DNA from: JBFJVZ01 sp041623895 | Lineage (GTDB): Bacteria; Planctomycetota; Planctomycetia; Pirellulales; Pirellulaceae | NCBI GenBank assembly: GCA_041623895.1 | Contig: JBFJVZ010000392.1 | Span: forward strand, 1-7,311 | Length of the DNA stretch: 7,311 nucleotides | Reading direction: 5' to 3' | Part shown: positions 6,042 through 7,311 of the stretch, piece after piece | Layout of the letters: each line of letters begins with the position of its first letter | Position numbering within the stretch: position 1 is the stretch's first letter | Translations under genes and position numbers: made by a program | The notes under the pieces: generated by a model | The model's input: only the letters and a program-made list of their open reading frames with translations | The model's database searches: none | Told to the model about the DNA's origin: nothing

Positions 6042-6785
6042 TCACCACTCGCCTTGCCGAGAAAACTTCTCTTTGGCCGCTGCCTTGAATGCGGCGCCGG
6101 CCTGGCTGATCTGGTCGATCGCATCATCGGCGGACAGCCCCGTGCAGTTGCGAGCGGCAGCAATCACCGTGTTGCACTCGTTGTTATCCATGAAGATCGC
6201 AGCGTCCAAAAGCCTTTCCTCGTCCGCTTGGGGCACCGCCAAAAAACCATGCTTGTCGGCGTGAATCAGTTGCCCCGGCTGCACGCTGCGGCCAAACACC
6301 GTTACCTCGCATCCCCAGCGAACCGGACAAACATGAGCGTGCCCCACGCACAGCCGCTGAGCGAGCGCTTTGAATCCGGCATTGGTCATCTCGTCCACAT
6401 CACGAATCGCTCCGTCAGTGATGGTGCCAACACAGCCGAGTGAGCGATGAATATTGCTGTTCACTTCACCCCAAAATGATCCCAGCACCTGAGGTTTATC
6501 CAAGTCCTGAACCACCACGATCTTCGGCCCGGTCGCAGCGGCCACGTATCGTCGGTATTGATCCCAGCAGGTGGTTTGTTTTCGATGATCGGGATTCGAC
6601 GGCTCGACGATCACCGTCACCGCATACCCCACCATCGGGCCCATTTGCGGCATGAAGTCGCGAGTTTCTTCCAGATTGAACGCATCGCCAGCAATGTCCG
6701 CACCGGTGATCTGCTCCCAGCCGTTGTAGATCGTTGGCGTATTCCAGCGTTTTAGTTTCAGCAGCACATCGTGGGGAAGCGACAT
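6042..6785 (-). CDS. RraA-like family protein
   Basis: The 247-residue product belongs to the RraA / 4-hydroxy-4-methyl-2-oxoglutarate aldolase fold family, often annotated as 'RraA family protein' or, misleadingly, dimethylmenaquinone methyltransferase. Visible features are an N-terminal 'TPTIYNGWE' strand, the loop 'GSFWGEVNS' (102-110), 'GTITDGAIRD' (120-129) and 'PGQLIHADKHG' (170-180). In the family's D-x20-R-D active-site pattern the Arg-Asp pair is Arg128-Asp129 and the first position is Glu107 rather than Asp, a variant I recall as common in RraA-like proteins. Known members are metal-dependent aldolases/decarboxylases or, in E. coli RraA, an RNase E inhibitor; the substrate here is unknown. 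The start is the ATG at 6785, because an upstream TTG at 6842 would place the likely -10 box inside the gene. The gene is convergent with mntR, with 19 bases between stop codons and no terminator visible. No evidence links it to metal uptake. Confidence 0.85.
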   Translation of the reverse strand: MSLPHDVLLKLKRWNTPTIYNGWEQITGADIAGDAFNLEETRDFMPQMGPMVGYAVTVIVEPSNPDHRKQTTCWDQYRRYVAAATGPKIVVVQDLDKPQVLGSFWGEVNSNIHRSLGCVGTITDGAIRDVDEMTNAGFKALAQRLCVGHAHVCPVRWGCEVTVFGRSVQPGQLIHADKHGFLAVPQADEERLLDAAIFMDNNECNTVIAAARNCTGLSADDAIDQISQAGAAFKAAAKEKFSRQGEW

Positions 6786-6824
6786 TGGAAAACTCGGGTT
6801 TGAATCACTGGCGATCGAACGACG

Positions 6825-6830
6825 ATTGTA
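6825..6830 (-). promoter_or_regulatory. Candidate -10 box for the RraA-like gene
   Basis: The minus strand reads TACAAT, 39 bases upstream of the ATG at 6785. The -35 position 17 bases away is only TTCGGG, a weak match. No clear ribosome site precedes the ATG. Confidence 0.3.
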
Positions 6831-6858
6831 GCGTAACTCCAAGGCCTCCCGAACGGCG

Positions 6859-6899
6859 GCCCTCTGCCGGGCCTGAGAGCCCGACCTCTCCCAGAGGGC
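6859..6899. repeat. Large intergenic inverted repeat with nested hairpin
   Basis: GCCCTCTG (6859-6866) and CAGAGGGC (6892-6899) are perfect 8-base arms. They enclose a second hairpin, CGGGC-CTGAGA-GCCCG (6868-6883), and GAGAG/CTCTC offers an alternative pairing. No T run follows on either strand, so it does not look like a simple terminator. The style suits a dispersed palindromic intergenic element, but only one copy is visible here. Confidence 0.5.
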
Positions 6900-6959
6900 G
6901 AGCTGACTACGGAAATCATGACAATCAGCCTACGAAGTGGGGCTGCTCAGTTCAGACAC

Positions 6960-6994
6960 AAAAAAACCCCGGCTGCATTTATTAGCAGCCGAGG
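6960..6994 (-). terminator. Strong intrinsic terminator of the Cys-rich protein gene
   Basis: On the minus strand: CCTCGGCTGC, loop TAATAAAT, GCAGCCGGGG, then seven T. The ten-pair stem has one T-G wobble. It starts about 31 bases past the stop codon at 7026 and so ends that transcript before the RraA-like gene on the same strand. Confidence 0.9.
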
Positions 6995-7025
6995 CTATGA
7001 ATCTCGCTGGTCGTTAGTCGGCGAA

Positions 7026-7311
7026 TCAGTCGCGGACGATGGTACGACCGTGCTTGGTGATGACAACATCAACGCAGTGATCGCAGCAGGGGAATTTGTA
7101 GGTCAAAATCTTGCGACCAAACAAACCTTTGCGGCAACCATCCAAGCATGGCTCGACGCCGGCACAACAAGCCGGAACACAAGCGGAAACTTCGTAGGTG
7201 CAGCAGCTGCAAGGATCCTTCACGCACCAAGTGACTTCAACGTCAGCTGGCGGCGGAGGACAGCAGCAAACCGGAGCAGGTGCGCAACAAGCGGGTGCCG
7301 GATCGCAACAC
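7026..7311 (-). CDS. Cysteine-rich protein, probably exported (5' end outside window)
   Basis: The frame is open from the window edge at 7311 to the stop at 7026-7028; 94 residues are visible and the N-terminus is missing. A GTG at 7221-7223 could start a 65-residue protein, but the Cys/Pro-rich composition continues without a break upstream, so it is treated as internal. Nineteen of 94 residues are Cys, mostly in pairs or a triplet. Upstream are Ala/Pro-spaced clusters ('ACCAPAPVCCCPPPP'), then a globular-looking part 'DPCSCCTYEVSACVPACC', a basic 'RKGLFGRKI', 'FPCCDHC' and a beta-like tail 'VDVVITKHGRTIVRD'. I recall similar cysteine-rich, Ala-Pro-Cys-Cys proteins in planctomycetes, where no function is settled. 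Disulfide-linked envelope protein or metal binding are both possible. The strong terminator follows. No signal peptide can be judged because the start is absent. Confidence 0.75.
   Translation of the reverse strand, partial: CCDPAPACCAPAPVCCCPPPPADVEVTWCVKDPCSCCTYEVSACVPACCAGVEPCLDGCRKGLFGRKILTYKFPCCDHCVDVVITKHGRTIVRD

Larger units (their letters stand above)
6786..7025. other. Gene-free stretch between the RraA-like and Cys-rich genes
   Basis: This 240-base gap holds the weak promoter of the RraA-like gene, the nested inverted repeat and the terminator of the Cys-rich gene. I see no convincing coding frame or RNA gene in the rest. Confidence 0.6.

Noticed and set aside
5895..6443. A 182-codon plus-strand frame spanning the end of mntR and the RraA-like gene
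   Set aside because: It overlaps the mntR end in another frame and runs antisense to the RraA-like gene, both of which have clear family motifs.
6786..6842. Upstream TTG start giving a 266-residue RraA-like protein
   Set aside because: It adds 19 residues with no family resemblance and would cover the TACAAT promoter candidate; the ribosome-like GGGAGG is too close to the TTG.

Overview
The window looks like a planctomycete chromosome, probably a Rhodopirellula-type relative. This is inferred from gene content, not from a search: a moderately GC-rich sequence, metal-ABC permeases fused to an MntR-like domain, a very cysteine-rich protein with Ala/Pro-Cys-Cys repeats, and a 'TDRPDFTE' type outer-membrane barrel. 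The core is a manganese/zinc-type uptake locus of the Tro/Mnt family. A four-gene minus-strand operon (5370 down to 724) encodes, in order, a binding lipoprotein (TroA-like), an ATPase (TroB-like) and two permeases (TroC- and TroD-like). All three junctions are 4-base ATGA stop/start overlaps, so translation is probably coupled. A candidate intrinsic terminator follows at 685-717. A stand-alone MntR-family repressor gene (5576-6022) is read divergently on the plus strand.

The control region between troA and mntR holds two inverted repeats with the same layout, T(T/G)TAGC-N4-GCTA(A/C)A. One sits inside a 34-base imperfect palindrome that carries a promoter-like -35/-10 pair on each strand. The simplest reading is one operator region through which metal-loaded MntR shuts off both the operon and itself.

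The most unusual feature is that BOTH permeases carry, after the membrane domain, a C-terminal segment of about 130-160 residues that reads like a complete MntR protein (winged helix plus dimerisation/metal domain). In TroD five of the six MntR metal-site positions are kept; in TroC the site is partly rewritten. This suggests a transporter with built-in cytoplasmic metal sensing, perhaps a feedback gate, alongside the normal transcriptional sensor.

Left flank (1-533, minus): the N-terminal 177 codons of a secreted outer-membrane beta-barrel protein, running off the window edge, with its own likely promoter. Right flank: an RraA-like protein gene (6042-6785, minus) convergent with mntR and only 19 bases from it, a gene-free stretch (6786-7025) with a large inverted repeat and a strong terminator, then the C-terminal part of a cysteine-rich protein (7026-7311, minus) whose start lies beyond the window. 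No RNA genes, insertion sequences or CRISPR arrays were seen.
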